From the NCBI GenBank assembly GCA_023375785.1, contig SZWC01001190.1, positions 13,348-77,347 on the forward strand: 64,000 nt of DNA, read 5' to 3'. The position numbers and the translations under genes are program-made. Shown here in pieces: positions 22,723 through 33,114 of this stretch. Below the pieces are notes generated by a model, which saw only the letters and a program-made list of their open reading frames with translations, was not told the DNA's origin and searched no databases. The DNA comes from Penium margaritaceum. Taxonomy: Eukaryota; Streptophyta; Zygnematophyceae; Desmidiales; Peniaceae. Within the stretch, counting starts at the first letter, position 1. The number at the start of each line of letters is the position of its first letter.

Positions 22723-22795
22723 ACTTCCTATAGCCTAGTGGGTGAAGGCACCGTCTCGCAAGCGAGAGGTCCGGGGTCAAATCCCCCCAGGACCA
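22723..22795 (+). other. tRNA-like block inside B LTR (copy 2)
   Basis: A 73 bp block with A-box-like TAGCCTAGTGGGTGAAGG, a hairpin TCTCG-CAAG-CGAGA, and B-box-like GGGGTCAAATCCCC enclosed by GGTCC and GGACC. It lies upstream of the TATA box, so in the U3 part of the LTR. Confidence 0.6.
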
Positions 22796-22974
22796 AAATT
22801 TCTTTGTGACTAAAAAGGGCCAAGGAAGCTTCCTAGAAGCTTCTAAGGTCCAAGGTGGATCAAGAGCCACTTGGCGGTCACAGAGGGTGCCATGTCATCA
22901 AAGCTGATGACACTGTCTAGGGTGGCCTTGGAGGGAGGCCCCTCCAAGGAGCCATTGGGAGCAATGACCAGAGA

Positions 22975-22984
22975 CTATATAAGG
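22975..22984 (+). promoter_or_regulatory. Probable TATA box of the B 5-prime LTR
   Basis: CTATATAAGG lies about 300 bp before the LTR end and recurs in the 3-prime LTR at 28730-28739 (CTATATAAGG). This is the usual place for the RNA polymerase II promoter of an LTR element. Confidence 0.6.
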
Positions 22985-23290
22985 CATGTCATTTGCATGT
23001 GATAATATATCATCTCTTACTCTTGAGACTTGGGAGAAAACTAATCCCTTGTTGGCCACCAAGAAAGAGGATAAAGAACAAGTGCAAGTGCACACTTTGG
23101 TGTGTAGCATTCCCAGTTGGGTGAGAGTTAAGAACACTCTCCGGCCACGGTTGGGACAAGCTAAGTGAACCTTTCAGTGTGGAAACACCACTCCGTGGGT
23201 GATATCTACCTTGGTTGAAATACCAAGGGTGGTCGGCGGTTTGCCTGTCGGCGCCGTTTACTCTAGACCGTGGCCAAGTGCGGAGTGACA

Positions 23291-23740
23291 AAGGGCTATG
23301 GGCCCACACTGATCGGGAAACTTGGTTCTTTGTACTACCGCTCAGTTCACGTAGCAGGTACCTCTGCAGCAGACAAGACACCACTGCTCCATCTGCTTCA
23401 TTGTCGGTCCACCTTGGACCAAGGTACGCATTGTGAGAGACCGGACGCGGGTTCGACCCGTGGTCGACTTTTGCTCTCTACGGACAAGGAACGAGGATAC
23501 GCTCTGCCATTCTTGGTATGACCCTCGAGTCCTAAGCGGGTTACGCTCTGCCCTTGTAGGTACGACCCTGTGTCTGTGGGAGCACTTCCTCCACAATAGC
23601 TAGAAGACCATCGGCTGGAGGGGAATGCAACGGGCTGCACTTTGAAAATCTGAAGCAGTCATTAGCCTCATCAGCCTACATCGGCCTCAAGGAAGCAGAA
23701 CAACAGAGACTAAGTGAGCATCCTTTACCTCACCGCATTC
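23291..23740 (+). other. Family B leader
   Basis: Untranslated leader between LTR and gag. It contains a perfect short foldback CGGGTTCGACCCG at 23448-23460, which is also an exact match to the tRNA B-box pattern GGTTCGANNCC. No initiator-Met primer site is seen at its start. Confidence 0.75.
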
Positions 23741-24770
23741 ATGCCGGGGGATCAAGAGATCGTTCCAGTCACCTCACGGCCCGCCGAGTTGGGTGCGGCC
23801 AACGCCATCGCACGCTTCGATGGCAAAGCCTTCGGCACGTGGAAATGGCAGTTTGAGGTGGTGATGCGCATGTGCGGGTACCTCAACATGCTGAAAGGGA
23901 CGGAGGTAGCACCGGAGGACGAGGCAAGCGNTCATGCCGGGGGATCAAGAGATCGTTCCAGTCACCTCACGGCCCGCCGAGTTGGGTGCGGCCAACGCCA
24001 TCGCACGCTTCGATGGCAAAGCCTTCGGCACGTGGAAATGGCAGTTTGAGGTGGTGATGCGCATGTGCGGGTACCTCAACATGCTGAAAGGGACGGAGGT
24101 AGCACCGGAGGACAAGGCAAGCGTGGAACATGCAGAGTGGCAAGAGTGGAATGATATCGCTCTCGCACTCCTCGTCACGTCCTTAAGCCCCTCTCTAATC
24201 TCCCACATCAAGGGGTGCACGACGGCAGCTGAGGCTTACACCAAGCTGACAAACGTGTACCAGTCAACTTCCCTCGCCAATCGACTCTTCATCCTGCAGC
24301 GCCTCATCGGGCTGCGGGTGGGCGAAGGGGAATCCATCTCGGACTTCCTCTAGCAGTTCGAAGGACTGCTTCAAGAAGCCCGCGCCATGTCCTGGCAGCT
24401 CGACCAACAGATGCAGGCCATGATTCTCCTCATGGCCTTGCCGCCAAGCTGGGGCCCCATGATCACCACCTTGGGTGGTTGGGAGGAGTCGGAGTTCACG
24501 TACCCTGGTGTCTCCAAGTTTGTCCGGAACGAGGCCATGCGGCGCAACAACGGCGTCATCAACAACTCCGCGTACGCGAGTGGCTCGGGAGGCACCTCCT
24601 CTCATGGCAACAGCAGAGGCAGTGGCGGCGGGAAGAGCGGCAAGAAGAAGGACAAGTGCCACAACTGTGGCAAGGCGGGGCATTGGGCACGGGAGTGTCG
24701 CGCACCAAAGAAGGAAGGAGGCGGTGGTGGGAGCAGCAACGTGAGTAAGAAGGTGGACTCGACGTCCATG
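23741..24770 (+). pseudogene. Family B gag
   Basis: Gag starts MPGDQEIVPVTSRPAELGAANAIARFDGKAFGTWKWQFEVVMRM and continues with the UBN2-like core (SPSLISHIKGCTTAAEAYTKLTNVYQSTSLANRLFIL). The zinc knuckle CHNCGKAGHWAREC is at 24657-24698, after a Ser/Gly-rich stretch. The first 192 bp appear twice around the single N at 23931, an assembly join. Gag would package the element RNA. It is nearly open with few breaks. Confidence 0.9.
23931..23931. other. Single-N assembly join with duplicated flanks
   Basis: Bases 23739-23930 recur as 23932-24123 (192 bp), so the gag start codon of B appears twice. One of the two is an artefact of an unmerged contig overlap. Confidence 0.85.
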
Positions 24771-25320
24771 AGCATGATGGCCGAGAGCAAGGCCCCTCCC
24801 AAGGGCTCTGCGCTGCTGCGGCCGGGAGCCTTCGGGCTCGACAGTGGCACGGACTACCACACCTCTCGCGAGGCATGTGGCTTCTCGTCCCTCACACAAT
24901 CCACGGCCAAGTTCCGGTGCGCCAACGGCGGCATCGAGTACGCGGCTGGTGAGGGAGAGAAGGTCGTGCACACGCGGCTCAACGGAGCTGACAAGGAGTT
25001 GCGGCTGCAGAACGTCGTCTACATGCCAACTTTTGTCGCGAACCTCCTCTCCGTCTCACGGATTACGGATCACGCGATGACGGTGGTGTTCACACAGGAG
25101 GAAGCCGTCATCCTCAAGAACGAGGACGTGACGATTACCTACGCTGCGTCAGACCTTGTCGCTAAGGTGCCACGAACGGATGGACTCTACGTTCTGCAAA
25201 CGAAGAGCGCGGAAGGGTACGCTGGGACGGCAGAGGCAGTAGCGGAAGCTGCACCATCGCCGAACGCCAAGACACCATCCATGCCGCCTGCTATGGCGGC
25301 AAAAGACGCGGGAGCAGTAA
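24771..25320 (+). pseudogene. Family B protease
   Basis: The aspartic protease active site is FGLDSGTDYHTSREACGF, with the DSG triad at about 24838-24846. Typical copia PR features follow: LRLQNVVYMPTFVANLLSVSRITDHAMTVVFTQEEAVIL and VPRTDGLYVLQ. It would cut the gag-pol polyprotein. The region reads openly in this copy. Confidence 0.88.
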
Positions 25321-26300
25321 CTGCGAAGCTGTGGCACAGACGCCTAGGGCACGTAGCCGACAGCATCCTGCAGGTCATGCAGGAGCAGAAGCTTGTACGC
25401 GGGCTGGAGGGATGTGAGCTGAAGGGTGGATGCAATGCTGGGTGTGAGGCTTGCCTACAAGGGAAGTCAAAGCGGAAACACTTCTCCAAAAACGGTCGCA
25501 GAACAGAGGGCATACTCGACCTTGTCCACAGCGACGTGTGGCCCCATGCGCACCACGTCCAACGACGGCTCCAAGTACCTCCTCACCTTCATCGATGATT
25601 ACTCTCGGAAGGTGTGGGTATACTTCCTCAAAACAAAGGGAGAGGTGCTGGAGCGCTTGAAAGAGTTTATCGCCATGGTGGAGCGACAAACCGGACGGAA
25701 GGTCAAGGCCCTGCAGAGCGACAACGGCGGAGAGTACGAGGGGTGCAAGCCGTGGCTTCGGGCACATGGCATTATCCACCAACCTACTACCCCCTACACA
25801 CCGCAGAGCAACGGAGTGGCCGAGCGCATGAACCAGACCATTCTGGCCATGACGTGAACCATGCTGTTCAACTCAAAGCTCCCTCCTCGCTTCTGGGCGG
25901 AAGCAGTGCGCACTGCATGCTACCTCATCAACCTCATGCCTGCTGCAGCACTGCGCAGCAAGGGGACAGAAAAGGAGCAAAGTGCAGAACGCATGACGCC
26001 GCAGGAGGCGTGGTCGGGAAAGAAGCCGGATGCCTCTCATCTAAAGGCTTTCGGCTGCACGGCTTGGGCCAAAATCTAGGACAGGCAAGGAGCGGGGAAG
26101 TTGGATGCACGTGCGCGCAAGTACGTGATGATCGGCTACGAGGCCGCGCACAAGGCGTACAGGCTGTGGGACCAGGCAGCAGGGAGAGTCATCACCTCCA
26201 AAGATGTGACCTTTCAGGAAGAGTCACACGACAAGGGAGAACTGCTGGACCTAGAGAACTCTCCAAAACAAGGAGAGTGGATCGTGCTGCTGGAGGCGGG
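25321..26300 (+). pseudogene. Family B integrase
   Basis: The HHCC zinc part is LWHRRLGHVADSILQ and CNAGCEACLQGKSK. The core has LVHSDVW (Asp), FIDDYSRKVWVYFLKTKGEV, LQSDNGGEYEG (Asp) and NGVAERMNQTILAM (Glu). Downstream are FWAEAVRTACYLINLMPAAAL and SHLKAFGCTAW. The copy is broken in a few places. Confidence 0.88.
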
Positions 26301-28181
26301 TGACACACCCCCGCCTAACTGGCATGGGACGCCAGTGGCCATAGCCAGCGAGGCTGCCAATTCAGGGAGAGCGTCAGCTCAGGCTGAAGCGGAGTTGACA
26401 TCCGATACCGCGTCGGAGACATCCGAGGCCTCCTCGGAGGCCAGTGGCTCTTCCCTTCCAGCGACCCCTCCAGCACAGCAGCAGCAGCAGCACGAGCAGC
26501 CAGCACCAGCACCACTGCGGCGCAGTGAGCGCCAAGCAAAGCCTGCGAAGCACTACGACAAAGGGAAGGCCAAGTGGACTGGCCTGAGCTGGTCGTGCCT
26601 TGCGCAGGGAGAGCTGGCTACCATCGCCGAGGCTCTCTCACGGCCGGACGCCGCTAAGTGGAAGGAGGCGATGGAGAGCGAGCCCGCCTCCATCGAGGAG
26701 AACGGAACGTGGGTGCTGGTGGACAGACCACCAAACGCACACGTGGTGGGCGTGAAGTGGGTCTTACACGTCAAACGCAAGCAAGACAACAGCATGGACA
26801 AGTACAACGCAAGGATCGTCGCGAAGGGGTTCTCGCAGAGAGCAGGATCTGAGTACGACGAGACCTACTCTCCTGTCGCGTCCTTCCTCTCCATTCGCAC
26901 CTTGCTGGCTGTGGCTGCGGCGCGCAACATGGAAATCCACCAAATGGACGTCAAGACCTCTACGGGAAGCTTGACAAGGAGATACTAATGGAGGTTCCCG
27001 AGGGTATCAAGGCAAAACCCGGGCAGGTGTGTCGCCTCATCAAGGCGCTCTACGGGCTGAAACAGGCCCCAAGGATCTGGTACAAGGAGATGGACAGCTT
27101 CATGGCTGGCCTTGGCTTCTCGCACTGCCACAACGACCCCAGTGTGTATGTGCGTGCGGATGACCACGGGCTGTTCCTAGTAGCGCTATACGTGGATGAC
27201 CTGATTCTAGCCTCCACCTCCATGAAAGCCCTCGAGGGCCTCAAGGAGAAGCTGCATGGACGGTTTCAGATGAAGGACATGGGCGAGCTCGAGTACTACT
27301 TGGGCATCGCCATACATCGCAACCGAGCAGCAGGCACCATCGAGCTCAACCAGATGAAGTACATCTCAGAGGTGCTTCGGCGCTATGGCATGGAAGACGC
27401 CAAACCCCTCAGCACTCCTCTCCCCACAAAGTGCAATCTCACCTCCGCCCACTCTCCCAGCACAGAAGCCGAGCGCCGCGAAATGCAGGATGTGCCGTAC
27501 CAGTCTGCGGTGGGTAGCATCATGTATGCCATGGTTGGCACGCGGCCGGACATCTCCTTTGCTATGGGGCTAGTCAGTTGGTACGTGGCCAGCCTTGGGC
27601 CACTCAACTGGTAGGCCGTGAAGCGCATTTTGTGCTATCTCAACAAGACACGACACATGGGGCTGCAGTACGGCGGCCTTCAAGGAACAGACCCTTTGCG
27701 CCTCAGGTGCTACACCGACGCAGATTTTGGAGGCAACGTGGATGATAGGAAGTCAACCTCGGGCTTTGTGTGCCTTGTGAACGGCGGCACTGTGTCGTGG
27801 GCCAGCCGCAAGCAGGACTGTATCTCCATCTCAACCGTAGAAGTTGAGTATGTGGCGCTGTCTGAGGTGTGCAAGGAGATGCAGTGGCTACGCAGCTTGC
27901 TCGCTGAGATGCACACACCACAGAAGGAGGCCACAGTCATCCACGTCTACAACCACGGCGCGATGGACATCGCGTTCAAAGACACCCTCTCCAGGCGGAC
28001 CAAGCACGTCGACATCCGCCATCACTACACGCGCGACCTCGTCGCCAAGGGAGTGGTGGATCTGCAGTACATCTCGACCAAGCAGATGCTAGCGGACTTC
28101 CTGACGAAGCCGCTGAACAGTGACCCGCACATGGCAGGGGCACGAGGCATCGGGATGGTGAGCGCAGCAGACGAGGACTGA
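26301..28181 (+). pseudogene. Family B linker, reverse transcriptase and RNase H
   Basis: A Ser/Ala-rich linker with a glutamine run leads to RT: WKEAMESEPASIEENGTWVLVDRP, GVKWVLHVKRKQDNSMDKYNARIVAKGF, ALYGLKQAPRIWYKEMD and the catalytic LYVDDLILAS at about 27186-27215. RNase H has CYTDADFGGNVDDRKSTSGFVCLVNGG, VALSEVCKEMQWLRSLLAEM and RRTKHVDIRHHYTRDLVAKGVVDLQYIST, ending SAADED at 28181. The purine-rich primer stretch is at 28262-28274. The copy has few breaks. Confidence 0.9.
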
Positions 28182-28467
28182 ACGGGCGGGCTACTTCACA
28201 GGTGGCCGACATCGCAGGGCCCATGGCCTCAGCAGGAATCTAGCCGCAGATGGACGCAGGTGCAAGGGATAGTTTGTTATGTTCTGTGTATGCCCCTGGT
28301 CCAATCAGCGAAAGATTTAGACTCGGTATGCACTGCGCTTGTAGCGCAAGTCCCCCAGCAACATGCAAGAGAGGCTGAGAGAGACAAGGCATGCACTGCT
28401 CACCCTTGTGGAGTAAGTCCCCTTGGTCTACTCTTGGTAGTCTACCTGGTGCATGCTCCTTAGGACA

Positions 28468-28540
28468 ACTTCCTATAGCCTAGTGGGTGAAGGCACCGTC
28501 TCGCAAGCGAGAGGTCCGGGGTCAAATCCCCCCAGGACCA
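28468..28540 (+). other. tRNA-like block inside B LTR (copy 3)
   Basis: The same 73 bp block as at 22723-22795, with A-box-like and B-box-like parts unchanged while neighbouring LTR sequence has drifted. Confidence 0.6.
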
Positions 28541-28729
28541 AATTTTCTTTGTGACTAAAAAGGGCCAAGGAAGCTTCATAGAAGCTTCTAAGGTCCAAGG
28601 TGGATCAAGCGCCACTTGGCAGTCACAGAGGGTACCATGTCATCAAAGCTGATGACACTGTCTAGGGTGGCCTTGGAGGGAGGCCCCTCCAAGGAGCCAC
28701 TGGGAGCACTGACCAGAGACTATATAAGG

Positions 28730-28739
28730 CCTGTCATTT
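28730..28739 (+). promoter_or_regulatory. TATA box of the B 3-prime LTR
   Basis: CTATATAAGG at the same offset as in the 5-prime LTR. From this position transcription would run outward into the neighbouring A-e sequence. Confidence 0.5.
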
Positions 28740-29040
28740 GCATGTGATAATATATCATCTCTTACTCTTGAGACTTGGGAGAAAACCAATCCCTTGTTGG
28801 CCACCAAGAAAGAGGATAAAGAACAAGTGCAAGTGCCCACTTTGGTGAGTAGCTTTGCCAGTTGGGTGAGAGTTTGGAACACTCTCCGGCCACGGTTGGG
28901 ACAAGCTAAGTGAACATTTCAGTGTGGAAACACCACTCCGTGGGTGATCTCTACCTTGGTTGAAATACCAAGGGCGGTCGGCGGTTTGCCTGTCAGCGCC
29001 GTTTACTCTAGACCGTGGCCAAGTGCGGAGTGGCAGGAAG

Positions 29041-31144
29041 GACGTGCCAACTTCACGTTTTGGAAGATCTATGCTCGCCTCCTTTTGGAGGAGAGGGGCT
29101 TGTGGGAGGTGGTGAGCGTCAACGAGCGTGCTCTACCTCCACAGGCAAAAGGCATCAACGCAACGCACGTTGTGGTGGGGAAGACGCCTCAGAAAGGTGT
29201 AGTAAATGCAAGTTTATCTATAACTATAGTAACGGCACATGAGGAGTGGAAGAAGGATAGGCAGACTTACAGGCTGCTTGTTAATACCATCTTCAATCAG
29301 CATCTTTAGTACGTGAGTGACAAGGCTACTCCAAAAGAGGGATAGGACGCATTGTGCAAGAAGTATTACAGCAAGGATCCTGTATTTCTCATACTTTTGG
29401 AGGAGAAGATGATGGCGTTGAAAATTCAGGACGGCAAACGGATGGAGGCGTACTTGGACAGGGTAAAGGAGCTGGCAAAGCAGCTCAAAGCGGTCGGCAA
29501 CCCTGTGGAAGAGATGCGCTTCATCCTCCTCTTGTTGAGGAGACTCCCAATGAGCAACGGCACGGTAGGACAGACGTTGGAGTGCCAGTTGACTCTCGAC
29601 CTGGACTTCATCTACACGTACCCGGTACAGGTACAACTGCGTCGCAGTGCAGTAAAGAGTAATGACAGTGGTAGTAATGAAGCAGCATTTGTGGCCACAA
29701 GCTCACGTAACTAGTAATAGCAGCAGTGTATGCAGCAGAGAGGCAAGAAGAAAGGCAAGTACCACTATTGCCAGAAAGAGGAGCACTACAAGAAAGAGTG
29801 CTTCAAGTTCAAGAGGGACCTCAAAGAGCAGCAGCAGCACTAATCGGCGTGCATCACTTTGGCTTCATGAATGTGGCCAAGGAGGTGTACACCGCCTCTT
29901 CATGGCGAAGACTGACATATCGTAGAAGGAGAAGGCGGATCAAGCGTGGTACAAGGACTCAGGGTGTACCAAGAGCATGTTCTCCATTCCTCCCTGACCG
30001 ATTGCTTTAGATAATGATCGGGTGGTGTATGCTGAAGGGATTGGGATTGTGGAGATGTGGTTGGAGACCCCGCGTGGTATTGAAGTGGAAGTGTTCCATG
30101 GCGTACTGTATGTACCTGATACTGCGTTCAACCTTCTCTCAGTTTCCTCTCTCATGAACACAGGACTGCTAGTCGTCTTTGACGATGACTATGGCTACAT
30201 CCTCGACAAGGAAACTAGAGAGGAGTTGGCCAAGTCGGTGAAGAAAGGCGACATGTACCGCCTCTTGGGGGTGATCAAGATCCTGCGCGAGCAAAGTCTT
30301 GCATTAGTGGTGTAGGCCATAGATGGCAAAATCTGGCATGCGCGTTACGAGCACATTGGCAAGCTCGCCTTGCAGGAACTTCAAATAAAGCAGATGGTGC
30401 GTGACTTGCCCACCATCTCTAACTTTGAGCGTTTGTTGTGCATTGGCTGTTTGGAGGGGAAGCAACATTGCGAGGTGTTCTCCGGAGCAGGAGAGCGTGC
30501 GAAGGAGGTGCTGGAGCTGGTCTCCATAGATTTGTGTGGCCCGATACAGACTCAGAGCTTTGGAGGCTCTAGGTATTTTCTCACCTTTATTCATGATTTC
30601 ATCCGTTACATTGCTGAGTAGTTCCTTTCCTCCAAGGACCAGTACTTTGACTGGTTCAAGGAGTTCAAGACAATGGTGGAGAACCACACTGGCAAGAAGA
30701 TAAAGGCGTTGTACATTGACCGCAGTAGAGAGTACCTGAGCAAGGAGTTCCAGGACTACTTCGCAGAAGCTAGCATCAAGGTACAGCATACCGTGCCATA
30801 CTCGTCACCGCAGAACGGTGTAGCCAAACGCGCCAACGCACCATCGTTGAATCAGCATGCTCCATGCTGGACGCGGCTCAGCTCACATACGATTTTTTGA
30901 CCAAAGAAGTGACCACTGTGTTGTACATCAAGAATCACAGTCCAACTAAGACACTGGAGGAGATGACGTCGTACAAGACGTGGTTTGGCAAGAAGCTAAG
31001 CGTGGATCATCTTTGCGCACTTGGCAGCTTGGCACACATGCACGTACTGAAGGAGAAGTGGCATAAGTGAGATGCGAAGAGCGCACAGATGCTGATGATA
31101 GGCTATGACGTGGCAAGCAAGGCCTATCGCCTCTACGAGAGGGA
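29041..31144 (+). pseudogene. A-e segment: gag, protease, first part of integrase
   Basis: This is the continuation of A-e gag: ANFTFWKIYARLLLEERGLWEVVS, then EEKMMALKIQDGKRMEAYLDRVKELAKQLKA, and a CxYCQK...HYKKECFKFKRD knuckle near 29765-29810. PR follows (RVVYAEGIGIVEMWLETPRGIEVEVFHGVLYVPDTAFNLLSVSSL), then the integrase start (ISNFERLLCIGCLEGKQ, LVSIDLCGPIQTQSFGG, DRSREYLSKEFQDYF). It stops at the duplication AGGGA (31140-31144), where element C was inserted, and resumes at 45400. It is broken in many places. Confidence 0.88.
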
Positions 31145-32338
31145 TGTGAAAATTAGCACTTCTCCAGGATCATAGGTGTCTCAGGAGATACAACAAATCA
31201 AACAACTGTGACTGGAATCCACTGTGTTGTACACACTGCAACTGTACGCTGCAAAGAATCTCTTTCTGTTACATACTGACGATTCAAGAGGTTACACAGA
31301 AGTTAGAGGTACACGGCTGGTCTCTTGAGCTTTCCAACGATATGCTATACTTGAAAAATGGTACAGTACAGACGAAGCAATCTACGAATGAAACTACTAC
31401 CTATTTGTATTAGTCTAGTAGCTAGGAAATACAAAGGGCAAGCGAAATGCACGAGCTTGGTCTGTCCGGTCCGCTTGTGTCTTCCTTGAGCGTCCCGGAC
31501 GCCGGTCGGTGTCCCCAGGCACCGAGCGACCGAGGTTGGCGGATGCCCAGTGCCCTCGGTGCGATCTACGGACGAGATCGTCCGGATCTGCGGCAAGTCC
31601 TCTGCTCCCGTCGATCTTCTTGCTCGTCGGGTGAAGAGGAGCTCGTGCTCGCGCTCTTGATCCCGCGACGGCTGCGATCGCTCCATTGTCTACGCGATGC
31701 TCTCCCATCCATCGATCCAATATTTATAAAGATCCCGTAGCTCTGTTCTCTTGATCCGATGCCTCGGTCGAAGCCCGTCCATCTGCTCCGATCTTTGGTC
31801 CGTGTTCCCGCTGCTCCACCACTTGCTACGTCAGCACCCATCGTATCGAGAGGAGCTCACGCTCGCACTCTCGTACTTGCACTCGGTCCTCACCGAGGCC
31901 ATGACCTGTACTTTCGCAGATTACGCCAGAACTTAAGGTGGCCGTCCGCAGTATCCTGTCAAATCAATAGGAGGCTGCGGCAGGCCCTCGTACCGGGTTA
32001 GACTACCGGACGACGGTAACTGACCCCGCCATCGGTAGAGCAGAGCCCAGTAGAGTAGAGTCCGGTAGAGTAGGCAGAGGGATGGGGGAGAGAGTGGCGA
32101 CCTCTCCCCCAGCCCTCTTGCCTTTTGTATCCCAAGTGCCCATGCCGAGCACAAAGTAGGACACTTGTGAGATAGTGACATAATTTATGTAACTTTTCTC
32201 CTTTTGCTCATATCTCCAGATCGAGCCATCCAAATTGGCTGAAATTTGGACAGTGGATGGCTGACGAGGAGATCTGTCCATCGGTCCCGCCTGATCAGGA
32301 ATCGGCCTTGTAGTGATGAAGATCTTGATTTTCCAACA
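31145..32338 (-). repeat. Family C 3-prime LTR
   Basis: A 1194 bp LTR that reads on the minus strand TGTTGGAAAATC ... AATTTTCACA. A minus-strand TATA-like TTTATAAATA lies at 31721-31730. A stretch at 32208-32250 resembles the family A LTR motif around GGAGATATGA. Confidence 0.93.
31721..31730 (-). promoter_or_regulatory. Possible TATA box in C LTR
   Basis: The minus strand reads TTTATAAATA, at mid-LTR, a plausible place for the promoter. The partner LTR differs here, so the assignment is tentative. Confidence 0.4.
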
Positions 32339-32350
32339 TTCCCCCCCTTG
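32339..32350 (-). other. Polypurine tract of element C
   Basis: The minus strand reads CAAGGGGGGGAA immediately before the 3-prime LTR, the usual plus-strand primer site of LTR elements. Confidence 0.8.
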
Positions 32351-33114
32351 AATGCCAGGCCCGAAAAGGGGTGGTATTCAAGCGGAAAAGCAGGCACCGA
32401 AGGAGAGAAGGCGAGGTAGGGGCACGCACGTCCAGAAATGCTTAGCGACGGTGGAGTTGAAACTCCCCCCCTCCCGGGCGGCCCAAGCCAATGCCGAACA
32501 AAATGGCAGAACAAGAGGCACCCGATGGGCCCTTGGTGTACCCAACTTGGGCCAATGCCTAGGCAGAGCCGTACGGCAGATAGGAGGGGTACCATCGGGG
32601 AGCCGCCTGCCCGGACACATGTGGGATCAAAACCCCACACATGGCCGGGACCCGTGGTGGGCCGACATCCGCAGCCCACCATCGGTTTCTTGACTGGAGA
32701 AAGCGAGCGGCGAGATGAAGAATGGAGTAGAAATGCAAAAAGAGAACGCGCGGCCCCCAGGGCACTCGGAGTGTGGCGTGTAGCGGGGAGCAAGCCGCAC
32801 CCTGCAGTTTGTCGGGATGCAAAGAGCGAGCCGCGAATCAGCTGGGAGAGCAAACAGGACACAGGAGAGAGAGACAGAACCTATTGCGAAAGAGCGGAGA
32901 GAGGCGTAGGCACCACACACGGCCACCGGGTCCAACGCCTCATATAGGGGAACCCGGGAAGCCATGCGGGGAGCGCAAGAGAGGGCAGAGCAAGAAGGAG
33001 AGGGGCGTGGCGGCCAACCGCAACCCGCGTCCGTGCCAATGCCTCATGTGGGGGGCACGAAAATGGGAGGGGAGAGCGGCATTGCCGTCGGTCATCTTCG
33101 TCCATCCCAACGCC

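Larger units (their letters stand above)
22530..23290 (+). repeat. Family B 5-prime LTR
   Basis: A full 761 bp LTR from TGTTATGTTCTG to GAGTGACA. It holds the tRNA-like block at 22723-22795 and a TATA-type promoter at 22975-22984. The sequence following it does not match the initiator-Met primer site used by families A and C, so B may use another primer. Confidence 0.93.
22530..29035 (+). mobile_element. Complete family B copia element in A-e gag
   Basis: This plus-strand element is bounded by matching LTRs (22530-23290 and 28275-29035, 761 bp each) and by the exact duplication GGAAG at 22525-22529 and 29036-29040. Flanks on both sides are the RLEGRANF part of A-e gag. Internal order is leader, gag with zinc knuckle, PR, INT, RT, RH and a purine-rich stretch (GCAAGGGATAGT) before the 3-prime LTR. 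It looks structurally whole, with about five breaks in gag-pol. The LTRs differ at about 27 sites by hand count (about 3.5%). Confidence 0.95.
28275..29035 (+). repeat. Family B 3-prime LTR
   Basis: A full 761 bp LTR from TGTTATG to GAGTGGCA, followed by the target-site copy GGAAG. It contains the tRNA-like block and TATA box at the same offsets as the 5-prime LTR. About 27 differences to the partner LTR were counted by eye. Confidence 0.93.

Noticed and set aside
31415-31841. Ser/Arg-rich open frames inside the C LTRs (also near 44474-44897)
   Set aside because: They occupy non-coding LTR sequence and differ between the two LTRs in ways that do not preserve a protein.
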